Numbered from the stretch's first letter, positions 35,265 through 48,292 are shown. The stretch is DNA of 64,000 nt from Nansenia antarctica (GCA_963989245.1 OZ022352.1:12620311-12684310); one strand, 5' to 3'. The notes: generated from the letters alone by a model not told the origin. Translations and numbers: made by a program.

Positions 35265-36035
35265 TCGTGAGCTTAGAATTATAAGGTTCTATCTCCATTT
35301 AGGGTAGTTCAGAGATATTGAGCGTCAAAGTTTTTACATTCCATTATAGAATAGAATAGACTATTGTCGTTGTACAGTTGCCTATACAATGAAATTGTAG
35401 TGGTTCTTCTGAAGGTGCAAAAACAGAAAACATTCACATATTCACAAACATATACACATATAACATATCACAAATATTACACACTAGACAATTAAAAAGC
35501 GAAAATGCTATAAAACAAGCTAAGAGACAATGAGGTCCGTGGTGTCAAGTGCAAATAAAGACAACAATCTTAAGAAAAAGAAAAACAACTATAAAAGCAA
35601 GCTAAAAGACATGAGGTCAGTGGCGTTATAATACTGTAAAAATATATACATGTATAAATAGGCACTTAGAATAGAGTTATTGCACATTTCTATTGCACTT
35701 TTTCCCCTGAAGATAAACATTTATGAACATGTCTTATGTCTATTGTTCAGTGTTCTGATGGTCCATGGGTAGAAACTGTTGGACAGCCTGTTTGTTCTAG
35801 CCTTTATGCTCCTGTACCTCACTCCAGAGTGCATCAGGCTGAACAGGTGGTGACCAGGGTGGAGGTGGTCTTGTGTTTTGTGAGATGGAACCTTTGTATT
35901 TTATTAATTACTAACTAAAAAATGTCTACATTTTAAAAATAACACCACACAGGCATTAATAAACACCTAATCGATCAGATTATGTAAAAAACTCAATTTC
36001 GACCAAAAATGGAGATAGAACCTTATAATTCTAAT
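35265..36035. mobile_element. TIR MITE carrying a nested LINE tail, in the ttll13 remnant
   Basis: The ends CGTGAGCTTAGAATTATAAGGTTC and the inverted complement (…ACCTTATAATTCTAATGTCACG) match the elements at 55055-55251 and 62156-63283. Comparison shows that about 530 bp (35347-35875), beginning AGAATAGAATAGACTATTGTC, is inserted inside the MITE. That insert is a Rex-like LINE 3' region. Confidence 0.75.
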
Positions 36036-37228
36036 GTCACGATATTCTGATTGGTATGTTATGGCCCCTGTGATAGTTTTGTGTGGCCAGTGAGTAAAAC
36101 ATCCCTGGCTGTGGGTCTCAGAGAGGTGGGGAAGACTGAGGACTGGGTTGGCTACTGGACAGACTTCTTTGTTCATGGACCGCATCACGGACGTGAAGAG
36201 GTACCAGGTGCGAGGTGTTCCTGTGTCATCCTTTCAGCACACCTGGCCAAAGTTAAATGGGTCCCTCTGATAGTGGACAGGTGTGATTATGGCCGGTCTG
36301 CAGAAACAGAATTTCCCATGGCCTTAGCAATTCATTGGATTTAGAAGAAAAAAGGATCTGCATGTTTTTGTATTCAATTAATCATTTAAAAACTATTTTA
36401 TTTTGTTTTTCGATCCTATTGATTCCAAAGAATGAGGCTAAAATATTTGTCTGAGAACACACTGGTATTCACAAACATGTCACGTCCTCTGACTGTAGAA
36501 AATCAACCACTTCCCAGGAATCCCATGAATGAGATCTGTAGGAAAGATCTGCTGGCCAGGGACATGAACAGGATGCTGAGACTCTTTCCCAAAGAGTGCA
36601 TCATCTTCCCCCAAACCTGGCGTCTCCCTGCAGAGTAAGAACTCTCCTAGAAAGGCCTCAATGCTTGAATTTAAACATACCGGTACACATACAGTACCCA
36701 TTTTCAAAGACCACTGTACTAGCACCATATTCATGATGTTCGGTGGAAAGATTGGGCATAATAAAATGTGATCATTAAATGTGTAATACAAAATAGCTGG
36801 GATAGTGTAGAAGGTGAAATTACAATCACACAACATACCTTGCAGCTACATTGAATTCCAAGATTACTGTCGGGTGTGGAAACACAAGACCTTCATATGC
36901 AAGCCTGGCAACAGTTGCCAGGGCCGAGGGATCAACCCTGAGGAGCATATCATCTGCCAGAACTACATCTCCAAGGTAACCATGACAAGGCAAGCACCGA
37001 TGAGCATGGCTACCTGTTCATCCATAATGAATGGCCCTGCTGACCTGGCAGTCACTGGAGTGGAACGAAAAAATACATTCTCTTAAGGAGGTCCTTAGTT
37101 GATTTGTTTGTTAAAAGTCACTGAGTTAGATTGCTTTTAGTGGTTCACTCTGCAGTGTAGTTACTAGTTACTAGTAATTTTCCCTAGGAGGACATCTGCA
37201 TGCATCTCACCAATTACGCCATAAACAA

Positions 37229-37560
37229 GTAAGGCAAGGCAAGTTTATTTGTATAGCACATTTCATACAACAGGGGCAATTCAAAATGCGTTACATACAT
37301 AATTTTAAAATACAGCAAGAGCAGCATAGTAAGAAAATAAAAATGACAATGAATAAACGCAAATATAAGAAGCAAATAGATCAAACATTTAAGACAATAG
37401 TTAATGGGAAAAAGCCATTGATAGAAGTGTTTGTGTTTAATCATAACTGCTGCAAAACAGGAAGGTTTTTTAGCTTGGATTTAAATATGTTAAGGGTTTG
37501 GGCCTGTTTGAAGCATAACAACAACTTTGACTGTGATGGAGAGACTGGCAGTAAAGAGTA
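37229..37560. mobile_element. L2-like LINE 3' fragment
   Basis: It begins AAGTTTATTTGTATAGCACATTTCATACAACA, the inverted 3' end of an L2-type LINE, immediately after the MHLTNYAINK exon of the ttll13 remnant. It contributes to the decay of the locus. Confidence 0.65.
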
Positions 37561-38464
37561 ATCTCACAGGCCAGTCATTCATATTTCATCAGCAGGCTGT
37601 CCTGTCTAAAGGGCTCTAGTCTATGTGTCTGCTGTTCCAATCTCCTCTGAACCAGTGGACCACTCTCAGCCTTCAGGTCCTGGCTGAGCCACCATGAATA
37701 TCACCCCCAGGCAGTGTGGAGAGACATGAGTAAAGATGCCGGTGGAGAGAGGACGCCCAGTCAGTTAAATCTAAGTCTACGTCCACTCCTCAGTATTACT
37801 GGTGTACAATTAGTAATACAGGTATTACTGTCATAGCTAATACAATATGACAAATGATAGTGCGTTTACATTCGCTTTAATGTTTTCCATTCCTTTTTAA
37901 TCACTTGTCATGCATAGTGTGCATATTTTAGATCATTCTTCTGTGCTTGTTTTCAGCCAAAGAGTGTAGACCTGCCTAATAAGTCTTGTTGGGCACATTC
38001 CCTGTCTTGACCACAGGGGGGAGCAGTTGCAAGACAGCCAGGCGTCCTGGATGGCTCAGCTGGAGAGGGATGAGCAGAAGCACTGTGGGGGCTTCCTCAG
38101 GATCTACCCCCGAGATGACTCCCACAAATACCACAAGTTTCTCTAAGACTGGGAAGAGGAGTTGAAAATATATCCAGTAACAGAGGTGCCACAAGAGCTA
38201 ATTCATCTTTTGTGTCATCTTTTTCCACAAGTTTGACTGAGTGAGGAGCTGTGTGTGCCACAAGGAGCTCCGTGTGATACAGGAGCAGTTAGAGACTATC
38301 CCAGGGGGATACTGCCTTATAAGGACTTGGGGATACTGGGGGATGCTGCCTTATAAGGACTGCGCCAAATTAGGAGATGTACAGAGTTGATACTTGATAC
38401 CATACTTTTCTAAATAAGTCACTGGATATTCTTCAGAATATGATTTAGTTTAGTTAGTTTAGTT

Positions 38465-41090
38465 AATCAAATCAAATCAAATTTTATTTGTATAGCGCAT
38501 TTCTTACAAGATGCAACTCAATGCGCTTCACACAATGAAAATGTTCAGTCAATCAGTCAATCAATCAATCAATACTGACAGAGCCGCGAGCAGGCAAAAG
38601 TAAAAAACCTGTATACTATGTAGCCAGGAAAAATTCCCTTGCAGCCCTCTACCAATAGAGCGACTAATAGCCAGTTTGCTTACCAGTACCCAGCGGTCCC
38701 CCAGGGGAGGCCAAGGACCACCGGCACAAAGCAAGCAAGCAAGGGCAAAAACCTGTACACCATGTATCCAGGAAAAATTCCTTGCATATTATCGGCGTAC
38801 ACACTGTCCATAAATTTAGTGTTGTATTTGCATCGTTCTGCATCCAGTATGGTCACAGGTCCTGCCAAAAGAGAAACTTAAGCACAGTTATGATGCAACA
38901 ACACAATAGAGACAATAAAGATGACAGCAATACAACCTGATGGTGGTCCTGGTACACCCTTGTACCGGTTCCAGTACTGCTCTAGGTGCTATTTGGAGCT
39001 GACAGTGCCTCATCAGCACCCGGGTCCATTTTCCTGTCAACACAAATCTTAAAACACGAGTATGGTGTAATGGCCTAGTGATCCTAGTTCTATAATGTCC
39101 AATGTCTCCCTTAGTATCAAAAGGCGACATTGAATAAGTAGGTTTTGAGGTCACGCTTAAAAATGTCCTGAGTTTTAGACAACCTCAGGCCCTCAGGTAG
39201 GGTGTTCCACAATCTAGGAGCATATATGCTAAAAGCTGATCCTCCAAATCTCTTTGTCCTAGCCTCTGGCACTATTTAAAAGTTCCGTGCCACTAGACCG
39301 TAGGGGTCTAGCTGGTGTGTATCTTATGAGCATGTCCACCATGTAATTGGGTGCATCACAGTGAAGTGATTTATAAACTAGTAAAAGGATCTTAAAGTCT
39401 ATTCTATGACTGACAGGGAGCCAGTGTGGTGATCTCAAGACAGGTGTGATGTGCGCTCTCCGTTTGGTCCTAGTAAGGACACGAGCAGCAGCATTTTGAA
39501 CCATTTGTAGTCTATTTATCATTTTTTTGGGGAGACCTGTCAGGAGAGCATTACAGTAATCTAGCCTACTAGTAACAAACGCATGCATTAATTTTTCAGT
39601 GTCTGCCTGGGAGAGAAATGATTGTACCTTAGTGATGTTTCTTAGATGGTAGAAGGATGTTTTAATAGTGTTATTAATATGAGTTTCAAAATTTAGATCT
39701 GGGTCAATTATGACACCAAGATTCCTGGCCTGACACTTAGTGTTAAGAGCTAGTGTTTTCAAGTGTGCAGATAATTTCTCTCTCCCAGTTTTCTCGCCAA
39801 TGATCAATACCTCTGTTTTTTCTTGATTGAGTTGGAGAAAGTTTTGTGTCATCCAAATATTAATATCGGCAATACAGTCTATCAGGTGGTCGATCATCTT
39901 GTAGTCGTTGGGAGTTACTGAGATATAAAGCTGAGTGTCGTCAGCATAGCTGTGGTAGTTAACGCTATGCTTCTTGATAACAGAACTGAGGGGTAGCATG
40001 TATAGGCTAAAAAGCAACGGTCCTAAAATGGACCCCTGGGGAACTCCACAGGTTGTGCTATAATTTTTTGACTTATGGTCACCAAGGGCTACAAAGTAGT
40101 CTCGGTCAGCCAGGTAAGTCCTGAACCAGTTTAAGACCGGACCTGAGAGGCCAACCCAGTTTTCAAGTCTCTCAATAAGTATGGAGTGGTCTACCGTATC
40201 AAAGGCTGCACTTAAGTCTAAGAGTACAAGAATCAAGAGTTTTTTCGAGTCTGCATTTATCCTAAGGTCATTAGTTACCTTAAGCAAAGCGGTTTCTGTG
40301 CTGTGGTATGATCGGAAACCTGACTGAAGTGGGTCATACCTATTATTTAGGACTAAGAATTCATGAAGCTGTCTATACGCTGCCTTTTCTAAAATGTTGC
40401 TTAGAATAGTGAGATTGGATATTGGTCTACAGTTTTTTGGATCAGAAGGATCTAGGTTACTTTTCTTCAGGGTGGGTCTAACCAGGGCAGTTTTAAGCGC
40501 CGCTGGAAATATCCCTTTAAGTAGGGAGTGATTTACAATGCCTAGTATGTCATCAGACACAGATTCAAAAATGTCCTTAAAAAAGGTGGTAGGAATAGGG
40601 TCAAGAGGACACGTAGACGGTTTAATTTTACCTAATGTTTCCGTACTAATCATGGTGAACATGCTCATAGTCATGTTCTGTGGTGGCGGATCTGTGGTGC
40701 TACACAAACCTAGTCTTTCCTGAGTAATACACATTCTAATATTTGTTATCTTATCCCTGAAGTGGGCTGCAAATTCCTCGCATTTGGTGACAGAGGCTGC
40801 GCCGTCTAGAGTTCTAGGAGCAGGGTTTACAAGGCAATCAATTGTCGAGAACAAGACCCTGGGGTTATTCTTGTTTGTAGATATTATCTTTGAGAAGTGA
40901 TTTTTTTCTAGCATTTCGCATTGCCAAGTTAAAGGCAGATAGATGTTCTTTAAAAATATTCTGATCAATCTGTAATTTGCTCTTTCTCCATCTGCGCTCA
41001 GCTTTCCTACATGTTCTCTTTAGGAGATTTATTTCACTGTTTCGCCATGGTGCTCTCCTCTTGTCCTCTAGTTAGTAGTTCTGTGTGACT
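38465..41090 (-). mobile_element. 5'-truncated L2/CR1-type LINE
   Basis: The 3' end lies at 38465 (ATCAAATCAAATCAAATTTTATTTGTATAGCGC inverted). The body runs leftward from about 41090. An RT frame is preserved but no endonuclease domain is present, so the copy is 5'-truncated, as LINE copies usually are. Confidence 0.85.
39259..40968 (-). CDS. LINE reverse transcriptase (L2-like), partial
   Basis: A 569-residue frame with the RT core: KPSTCPLDPIPTTFFKD, NCRPISNLTILSNILEK, DLSAAFDTVDHSIL (catalytic Asp), GVPQGSILGPLLFSLYM, YADDTQLYIS (the catalytic pair) and the C-terminal HWLPVSHRIDFKILLLVYK. The motif set fits the L2/CR1 group. A related frame continues upstream to ~41075 out of register, so the N-terminal part is lost or shifted. 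It is probably a recent copy, since about 1.7 kb is free of stops. Confidence 0.85.
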   Translation of the reverse strand: MIRIFLKNIYLPLTWQCEMLEKNHFSKIISTNKNNPRVLFSTIDCLVNPAPRTLDGAASVTKCEEFAAHFRDKITNIRMCITQERLGLCSTTDPPPQNMTMSMFTMISTETLGKIKPSTCPLDPIPTTFFKDIFESVSDDILGIVNHSLLKGIFPAALKTALVRPTLKKSNLDPSDPKNCRPISNLTILSNILEKAAYRQLHEFLVLNNRYDPLQSGFRSYHSTETALLKVTNDLRINADSKKLLILVLLDLSAAFDTVDHSILIERLENWVGLSGPVLNWFRTYLADRDYFVALGDHKSKNYSTTCGVPQGSILGPLLFSLYMLPLSSVIKKHSVNYHSYADDTQLYISVTPNDYKMIDHLIDCIADINIWMTQNFLQLNQEKTEVLIIGEKTGREKLSAHLKTLALNTKCQARNLGVIIDPDLNFETHINNTIKTSFYHLRNITKVQSFLSQADTEKLMHAFVTSRLDYCNALLTGLPKKMINRLQMVQNAAARVLTRTKRRAHITPVLRSPHWLPVSHRIDFKILLLVYKSLHCDAPNYMVDMLIRYTPARPLRSSGTELLNSARG

Positions 41091-42033
41091 CATCAGGTCT
41101 TGATTCTTATTTTGGTCCACACAACACAAGGCCACTGATTTTTCACTGTGCATTCATTAATGGCTCAATGATCCGGTGGCTGTCGATCATTCAGTAAATG
41201 TTAACTGACTTCCAGCCAGCCAGTGTGTCTTGGTTTCATCACCATATTCATTTACATTTACATTTTTGGCATTTAGCAGACGCCTTATTCCAAAGCGACT
41301 TACAATCGATACATTTGACTAAGCAAGTGAATCGTCAATTCACCAGTTGTAGCAGGAAGAGTAATCTAGCTCAGGCCAGGGCCCATTGGCAGTCGTTGTG
41401 ATTGAAGAAAAAAAAGAAAAAAGAATGTATAGACACTGGAGAAACAGTAGGGGCGCAGTAGAAGTATTCTCACACCAAAGTCACCTGTGTTACTGAAGGG
41501 CATATTTACAAATGTCTGTTACCGTAACCCCTCATAGTTCTGTGCTTATAGCTATAGTACAGTAGAACCTTGCTCCCTGACGCTTGACTGAATTAAACCT
41601 GTCTTGCACCTTTCTAATACCTCAAGTGGCCCCTAAGCACACACAGGCATTATTTACAGTTAATGCTTGAGAGAGCAGTGCCATCTCCAATCACAAACCG
41701 ACTGTAGAGGACCTTTCTTTATAGTCAGTGCTTGGGTACACACTGTATGCTGAAGGATTGGTTGTCCTCTTTAAATATGAACAAGCTTTGGTTTTCTTCT
41801 GATAGACAATGGGCCGGTTTCACAGTGACATCCGACAGCCGCCCTATTACATAGGAAGAGAACCTACTACTTCACTGCTTACTAGTCTAGCACGTGAGGA
41901 GACTGCACTCAATGTGCGTTTACCTGACTGCCCTACTGTTGTCCCCCCACCTTCTCCATACAGCCAATGACATGAAACAAATGGTCACACAGGGGAGACA
42001 CACAACCACACAACCACACACACACACACACAA

Positions 42034-42065
<32 letters not shown>

Positions 42066-42399
42066 CCACACACACACACACACAGAGGTGAAATGTGAGC
42101 TGTGTACCTCACATAGCTTTCATTGTGATGCCTTTTCATCATAGTCACTTTTGTGAAAGGTTAGATATTGAAATCAATATGTTACATAATGAATAACCCT
42201 AACCCTATATATAGTATAAAGAAGGAAAGACTGTCAGAGGCTTTTCCATTGTGTTGGCCTTCGACAGTGCCCTAGTGTGCATACATACATTGAGAAAACC
42301 TAGTTAAAAATGTACAGTATTCAGTGATTTGTCCTAAACATGAAACATGTGTTGCATAGCAGGCCTAAACATTTTCTGGAGAAAAAGATTATACTGAAT
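41091..42399. other. upstream flank of rhcg with repeats
   Basis: 41265-41400 is a copy of the ACATTTTTGGCATTTAGCAG repeat. 42000-42083 is a (CA)n microsatellite with CAAC interruptions. No gene was seen. Confidence 0.5.
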
Positions 42400-42636
42400 T
42401 GTACCACGTGGGAAAGATTCTCATCCAACACCATTGATGTGCGAGGAGTGTATTCGGATCCCAAGGACACAGGCCTCCAGGGACACACCTCCACACCTGA
42501 GATGCTCCCCGTCCCTTAAAGATCCTGCCATCAGCGCTTCACTGTAATTAATTAGGCCTATGTTTAGTAGTTTGGCACTTTCTCCTATATACAGCATCAG
42601 AGGCAGCGGGACCATTGTCATTCCATCTCAACCGCA
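42400..42636 (+). promoter_or_regulatory. upstream copy of the duplicated rhcg promoter region
   Basis: It shares with 44370-44529 the ordered blocks CCAAGG, GACACACCTCCACAC, GATGCT, a (AAG)GTCCTG/GATCCTGCCATC-like block and ATCAGAGG. A TATA-like CTCCTATATACAGCATC lies ~50 bp before the ATG; its downstream counterpart is CCCTCTATAAGTAG. Confidence 0.6.
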
Positions 42637-42859
42637 ATGGGCTGTATTCAAAGGTGCAGGGAATATTGTGACCGCCCTAAAAATACCAATGTTCGATTAA
42701 GTCTTTCAGTATTATGTATTTCTTGGCAAACTGTCATCATTATTTTATTCGGTATTTTTGTCCGTTATGACAAGGAAACCGACACACGTTGGATAGGATA
42801 TAGAAGATCTCAAAACATATCGAGTGACGCGGAGAACGAATTCTATTTCAGGTATCCAA
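42637..42859 (+). CDS. rhcg: duplicated alternative first coding exon of rhcg (1a)
   Basis: This 223-nt exon encodes 74 residues starting MGCIQRCREYCDRPKNTN. It has the same length, phase and donor (CCAA|GTAAGT) as exon 1b at 44530-44752 and aligns with it along its whole length. It carries transmembrane helix 1 (VLCISWQTVIIILFGIF) and an extracellular N-glycosylation sequon (QNISS). Splicing to exon 2 would give a complete Rh protein with a different N-terminus. It could also be the remnant of a gene duplication whose other exons were lost. No disabling change is seen. Confidence 0.8.
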
Positions 42860-43368
42860 GTAAGTAAGTGACCGAAAGGTGCTCTGTTTTAAACATTACA
42901 ATTAACATTCTTAGACCTCTTCTTTTTCTCTTAGATCACTGAATACATGTATGATATTTACCGTTTGCTCATCTATTTATGCCTATACTGTCTTTCAGTC
43001 TACTAGTTATAATTTAGTTTAATTAAAAACATGGGTCATGTTGGGTCTTTATCAATATGTTACTCTTTTTTAACTCATAATGCATAAATATTTTGATGAG
43101 CGAAATCGCCTGTTGCTTTTGGTGATGCTACTTCACTTGACCAAAGAACTTTACTTGATTGATAAAATCATGTTTGACTAGCCTAGAGTTGCTGACTTAT
43201 CAGAGGTAGTAGGCTTGTATTTCTCTCCCAATAATTTCACACCAGTTGCTGATAACAAGGGTCTGTCACACACACACACCTCATTCTCATGTTGTTTTTA
43301 CTTGAGTGTTGAGTGTGGTTATCGTAGGGGAGAAAATAATTTCACACACCAGTTGCTGTCAAGGGTCT

Positions 43369-43429
<61 letters not shown>

Positions 43430-44369
43430 ATGCAAACACACACATACCTCATTCTCATGTTGTTTTTCCTTGAATGTTAAGAGGTTATCATAGGGGACAT
43501 CAGAGATGATGTAACACAGGATATCAGGAACAAGTTAGAATGATGTCACTGTGCATGTTTGGGCCTAACTGTCCTGAAACCGTGTACAAGCAGCAGGGTA
43601 AACAACTGGACATATTGGCAAAAATCCGTTTTTGAGGTGGAAAGGTTTTGGGGAGAATTTGTTTTTCTGAAGGCACTGGCTGTGTTCTAGTTAGCATCAC
43701 CAAACGTATATCAGCTGTATCACTTTTTATATATGTACTGTAATATATAATTGTAACTGTATGTAACTGTATTGTTAAGTTGCAGGTTATGATTTACTTT
43801 CTGAAACTGTTACATTTCACCCAAAGCAGTGTTACAACTAACTACAACTAACATTGTTACGAGCTACCTGGGGTAAACTGTAACAGTTCCCTCCTTGTAT
43901 TTGAGGCAACATCACATTTTGTTTGTTAGCTTTTTATTGGGATAATGTCTATTATAGGCCTATAGCAGTTCAAACAATCTTTGAGAAATTTACAAAATGT
44001 GAAAAGTGTTTCAACCATCCTCGGTCTCCCCTACTCCTATGACATACAGTAATATACTGTAGTTGATTTCTTGCCTCATTAAACCACATAATCATTAGTT
44101 TAAGAAATTAAAAACATTTGCATACTAGGCATTGGGGTTAAAGTTTTCACCTTTTTACCAATGAGATCAATTCTGGGCATTATTTTTATTTTTATTATTT
44201 ATTGACTATTTAGGGTTTAGAGCCTTTTGGCTCAAGAGCACCCCCAGAGGCCACAGCCTCCATTATGTAACTTTAATTTACAAAACAGCAAGTGTCACGT
44301 TGAAGGTGTGAAGGTGTGTCTGTGTTCGTGTGTGTGTCTGTGTGCCCGTGTGTGTCATTTGAGTACCTT
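42860..44369. other. interval between the two rhcg first exons
   Basis: It contains (CA)n tracts at 43268-43280 and 43372-43428, and two related ~110-bp stretches around them that share CACCTCATTCTCATGTTGTTTTT and a TTTCACACACCAGTTGCTG block. That is a small local tandem duplication. No coding was seen. Confidence 0.55.
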
Positions 44370-44529
44370 GAGGCACGTGGAGGAGGAGGGTACTTGCATT
44401 CCAAGGCGACACACCTCCACACGTGGGATGCTGAGGGCCGCTGAAGGTCCTGTCATCCCTCTATAAGTAGGCGATGCTGTGTGTGATCTGTCCCCCTGCG
44501 GTATCAGAGGTAACGGGACAGTAGTAACA
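44370..44529 (+). promoter_or_regulatory. proximal promoter of rhcg exon 1b
   Basis: A TATA-like CTCTATAAGTAGGCG lies at 44459-44473, about 60 bp upstream of the ATG at 44530. The block GACACACCTCCACACG is shared with the upstream copy. Confidence 0.55.
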
Positions 44530-45145
44530 ATGGGCTGTGTTCAGAGCTTCAGGGATTTGTGTGACCGGCCTAAAAATACCAATATTCGACCAAGTCTCCC
44601 GGCGGTGTGTTTCGTTTGGGAGATTTCCATGATTATTTTATTTGGTGTGTTTATCCGTTATGACGAGGAATCCGACACACATTGGATAGAACATAGACAT
44701 GCTCACAACATAACGAGTGACATTGAGAACGACTTCTATTTCAGATATCCAAGTAAGTGACTGAGAAATTACGTGCTCTTCTATAACTTTTAAACGTTGA
44801 TGAACAGGCCGATTATTTTTCTTGTACCTTACTGAATGACATTTCAGATCTATTTTAAGCTAATTGATGTAGCCTAGATGTATATTTCAAACTACTAGGC
44901 TAGTACTTTCAATTAAAACGTCTCCTTGCTTTGATCAAATTAAATGTTACTTCAGAACTATTCAAACTATACTAATCTCTGTCTGTCTCTATCTCTATAT
45001 TGTGATATTTGTGTTGTTTGTTATCGTTTTAGCCTTATAACCTATATGTTCATCACGTATTTGCATGTAAATGAAATCAAATGAACTTGAATTTAAACTT
45101 TTGAACTTTTCTTTTTCTACTTTTTAACTTTTTACTCAATGTAAC

Positions 45146-45211
<66 letters not shown>

Positions 45212-48156
45212 AAGCATGTGTGTGCATAGATTAGCTTGAGTTGTGAAGCTTTTATATAATTCCTATGGGTGTGGTTGAATTGAGTTCATTACAACATCCT
45301 GCAGTGTCTGTGTCAGTCAGAAGGCCATTATGGTGTTGAATGTCAGGTGTTGAATGTATTGACAGGTGATGAATGTATTCCTTGGCCCAGACTGTTACCA
45401 AGGAATAGGTGACCCTATTTCCACCTGTTTGACATTAGTGCCAGTATGAGGACAACCGGAACTGGATGGAGTGTTTCGTTCAAAGGCCATATTGTTTACA
45501 GTAGTATACCGTTGGCCAGACTGGTTCAAATAGATGCAGCATTTGTTAAAGCTGAAGTGATCTCAGGAAGGAACACAGCAAGCAGGAGATACTGGTGACC
45601 TTCTACCGCGGCGCAGTGGAGAGCATCCTCACCTACGGCATCTGCAACTGGTTCTCCAGCTGCACAACCGCGGAGAGAAATGCGCTACAGAGAGTCGTGA
45701 GAACAGCCCAGAAGATCACCGGCGCCCCCCTCCCCTCTCTGGAAGAGCTGTACAACACACGCTGTCTCAGGAAGGCCTCCAAGATCTCCAGAGACCCAAC
45801 CCACCCTGGGTACGAACACTTTACCCGGCTGCCCTCGAAAAGGCGGTACAGGACCATGGCCGCAAGGACAAACAGACTGAAGAACAGCTTCTACCCCAGG
45901 GCCATCCAGGCCCTGAACACAGCAAAGACCTAGGTTCTGGGCCCTGGACAGTCTGGACAGATTGATGGCAGCTGCTGGACTGAAAAAATCAGGTGTAGTG
46001 CTGAGGCACAAATATGTACATTTCAAGCCTGCAAACTGCGACACTTTAAATGAATGTGCAATAACACTATGTGCAATATGACAACCCTAGTCGTCTATCT
46101 GTACAGTATAGTATAGTGGATAGTGTACATAGCCTTTATTTATGTAAACCAGCTCCTTCCCTTCTTGTGCTTTTTTTAGTTTTTTTTTTCTTTCCTAACA
46201 CCAGGGGAGCCACCCCTCCTAAATTTCGTTGTTTGGTACCTGTACTATAGCAATGACAATAAAGACCATTCATTCATTCATTCATACATCAGACTATTGT
46301 TGCGTATCCTTTTATGTTTAAATCTAATCTTTCACAGCCAGAAGGCGACCTCTGTCACATTGTCCTCTGGAATTTGCCAGACCGTCATGGCTGGCATACT
46401 TGTAAATTATACAGGCGGGTTGATGCTGGTATGGATTCATAGTAGTTTGTCCCACGTGTACGAGTACTACGTGACTTGTACTTCTACACTTTACTGTAAA
46501 TAATGGTTGACATAGTTGATTGATAATTTCCATGTGTCATAACATGTGTCATCCCCCAAAACATTTTTAAAGAGTTTCAAAGTTTCCAATTGAGGCCTCC
46601 ACCAAGATCTGGCCTGGAGGATGTGTTGTAAAGAAAGAGCTACCAGCATGCATGGATGTCTACTGAAAAGTGCCATAGTCTCATTACAAACCAAAAGTAT
46701 TTTTAGCACTGTTTGTATTGATTTATTTGCAGCACATTTTTCAGCATTGCGCGTGGAAAGTGTTCGAGCAGGTTCACAGAAAGGATAGGGCTTAATTATT
46801 TGAAATTGGCATCTCAGTCACAAAGCCCTACAACAATGTGATTTGGAATCCCACCGTTTAACTGAAAATCTCGATTATATTTGGGGACGGTTTCCCGGAA
46901 GAAAAAATGTATACCGCCCAAGCCTACGATACAGTGAATCCAATTCACAAATGATAAGAAATCACTTTTCGGTCATTTGCGCAACTTGAGAATTGCCGGC
47001 ATGCGGACATTTTTACCAGAACGTGTCACATTAGCCTTTGTTCAACTACTCCCCTTGGAGACAAACTGTACAGGTTACAGTGTGGACATTTTCTCGTTCA
47101 AATTCTGATGAAAGTGTATGGCCTCAAGTTGACCTTGCCTCAAGTGTCATGGAACTTAACTCAACTCAGGACCTCTAGCTCATGTCTCATCCCTCCCTCC
47201 CTCCCTCCCTCCCCTCCCTCAGGTTTCCAGGATGTCCATGTCATGATCTTTGTGGGCTTTGGCTTCCTGATGACCTTCTTAAAGCGCTACAGCTTCGGAG
47301 CCGTGGGCTTCAACTTCCTCATCGCTGCGTTCGGCCTGCAGTGGGCTCTGCTGATGCAGGGCTGGTTCCACGCTCTGGACCCCACCGACGGCAAGATCAA
47401 GATAGGCGTTGAGAGGTGAGGCTTTGTTCTAACAGTGTTAAACCAATATGAGTGTCCTCCATAAGTATTGACAAGAGGAAACATTTAGTCTTCTTTTAGC
47501 TCTATACTCCAACAGTTTTGGTTTTAAATCAAAGGTTAACAAGATTAAAATAGAGATTATCTGATTCCAGGTTAGTTTTAATATTTTGAAATGTATACAT
47601 ATTCCCCCTATTTCAGAGAGCCAGTTGTATTGGGAAGTTGCCTTGACAGGTGTTTCTGGTTCGTTCCATCACATATCTTGTGCAAGGAAGCCATTATTGG
47701 GCTGACATATTCAGAAAGAAAACATAAATCATAAACATAAACATATTATTTCTTAAAAGATGACCAAATGCTTCCTCTTTCCAATACTTATGGACGGCAC
47801 GGTATGTCCCCTTCCTTGTTGTTACAACATCCAGTCCAGTAGTTGCATGTCATTGGTTGTTTAGTAAGACAACAGGGAAACCCATGTGTCACCGTATGTG
47901 TCATACCTGTATGGTTTCTGTGCCAGTTAGACTGTCTGGGGATGAAGGGAAAGTAGAGAAACTGGTCTGTGTGATTATCCCACAGATGGGTCTCTCGCTA
48001 CTGTTGATACTGTTACCCTCCTCTCTTTTACTGTATGTGGACAGTCATGGTAGGGCAAACCAAAACACATTACAAAGCAGGATGATACTGTTGAAATGTC
48101 ACTGTCCTGTATAAACAGGTGTGTGTGTGTGTGTGTCTGTGTGTCTGTGTGTCTGT

Positions 48157-48200
<44 letters not shown>

Positions 48201-48234
48201 GTGTGTGCGTGTGCGTATGTGTGTGTGTGTGTGT

Positions 48235-48292
<58 letters not shown>

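Larger units (their letters stand above)
35080..38146 (+). pseudogene. ttll13: decayed tubulin polyglutamylase TTLL13-like locus
   Basis: Fragments in family order: 35080-35120 (IHLINCKYESV), 36091-36207 (GLREVGKTEDWVGYWTD... then VKRYQ), 36499-36634 (KINHFPGI...EICRKDLLARDMNRM, LFPKE), 36845-36975 (YIEFQDYC...TFICKPGNSCQGRGI...EEHIICQNYISK), 37188-37228 (MHLTNYAINK), about 37655-37730 (SWLSHHEYHPQAVW), 38020-38146 (GGFLRIYPRDDSHKYHKFL-stop). Each keeps splice-like edges. Frameshifts interrupt exons 36091-36207 and 36499-36634. Several residues after CQGRGI are missing, and the whole exon encoding the FKFDMRVYVL region is absent between 36976 and 37187. It was an enzyme that adds glutamate chains to tubulin tails. 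The position after gdpgp1 matches human TTLL13. Confidence 0.8.

Noticed and set aside
45595..45933. A possible extra rhcg exon or independent gene
   Set aside because: The residues are LINE reverse-transcriptase C-terminus and the 3' end is a typical retrotransposon tail.
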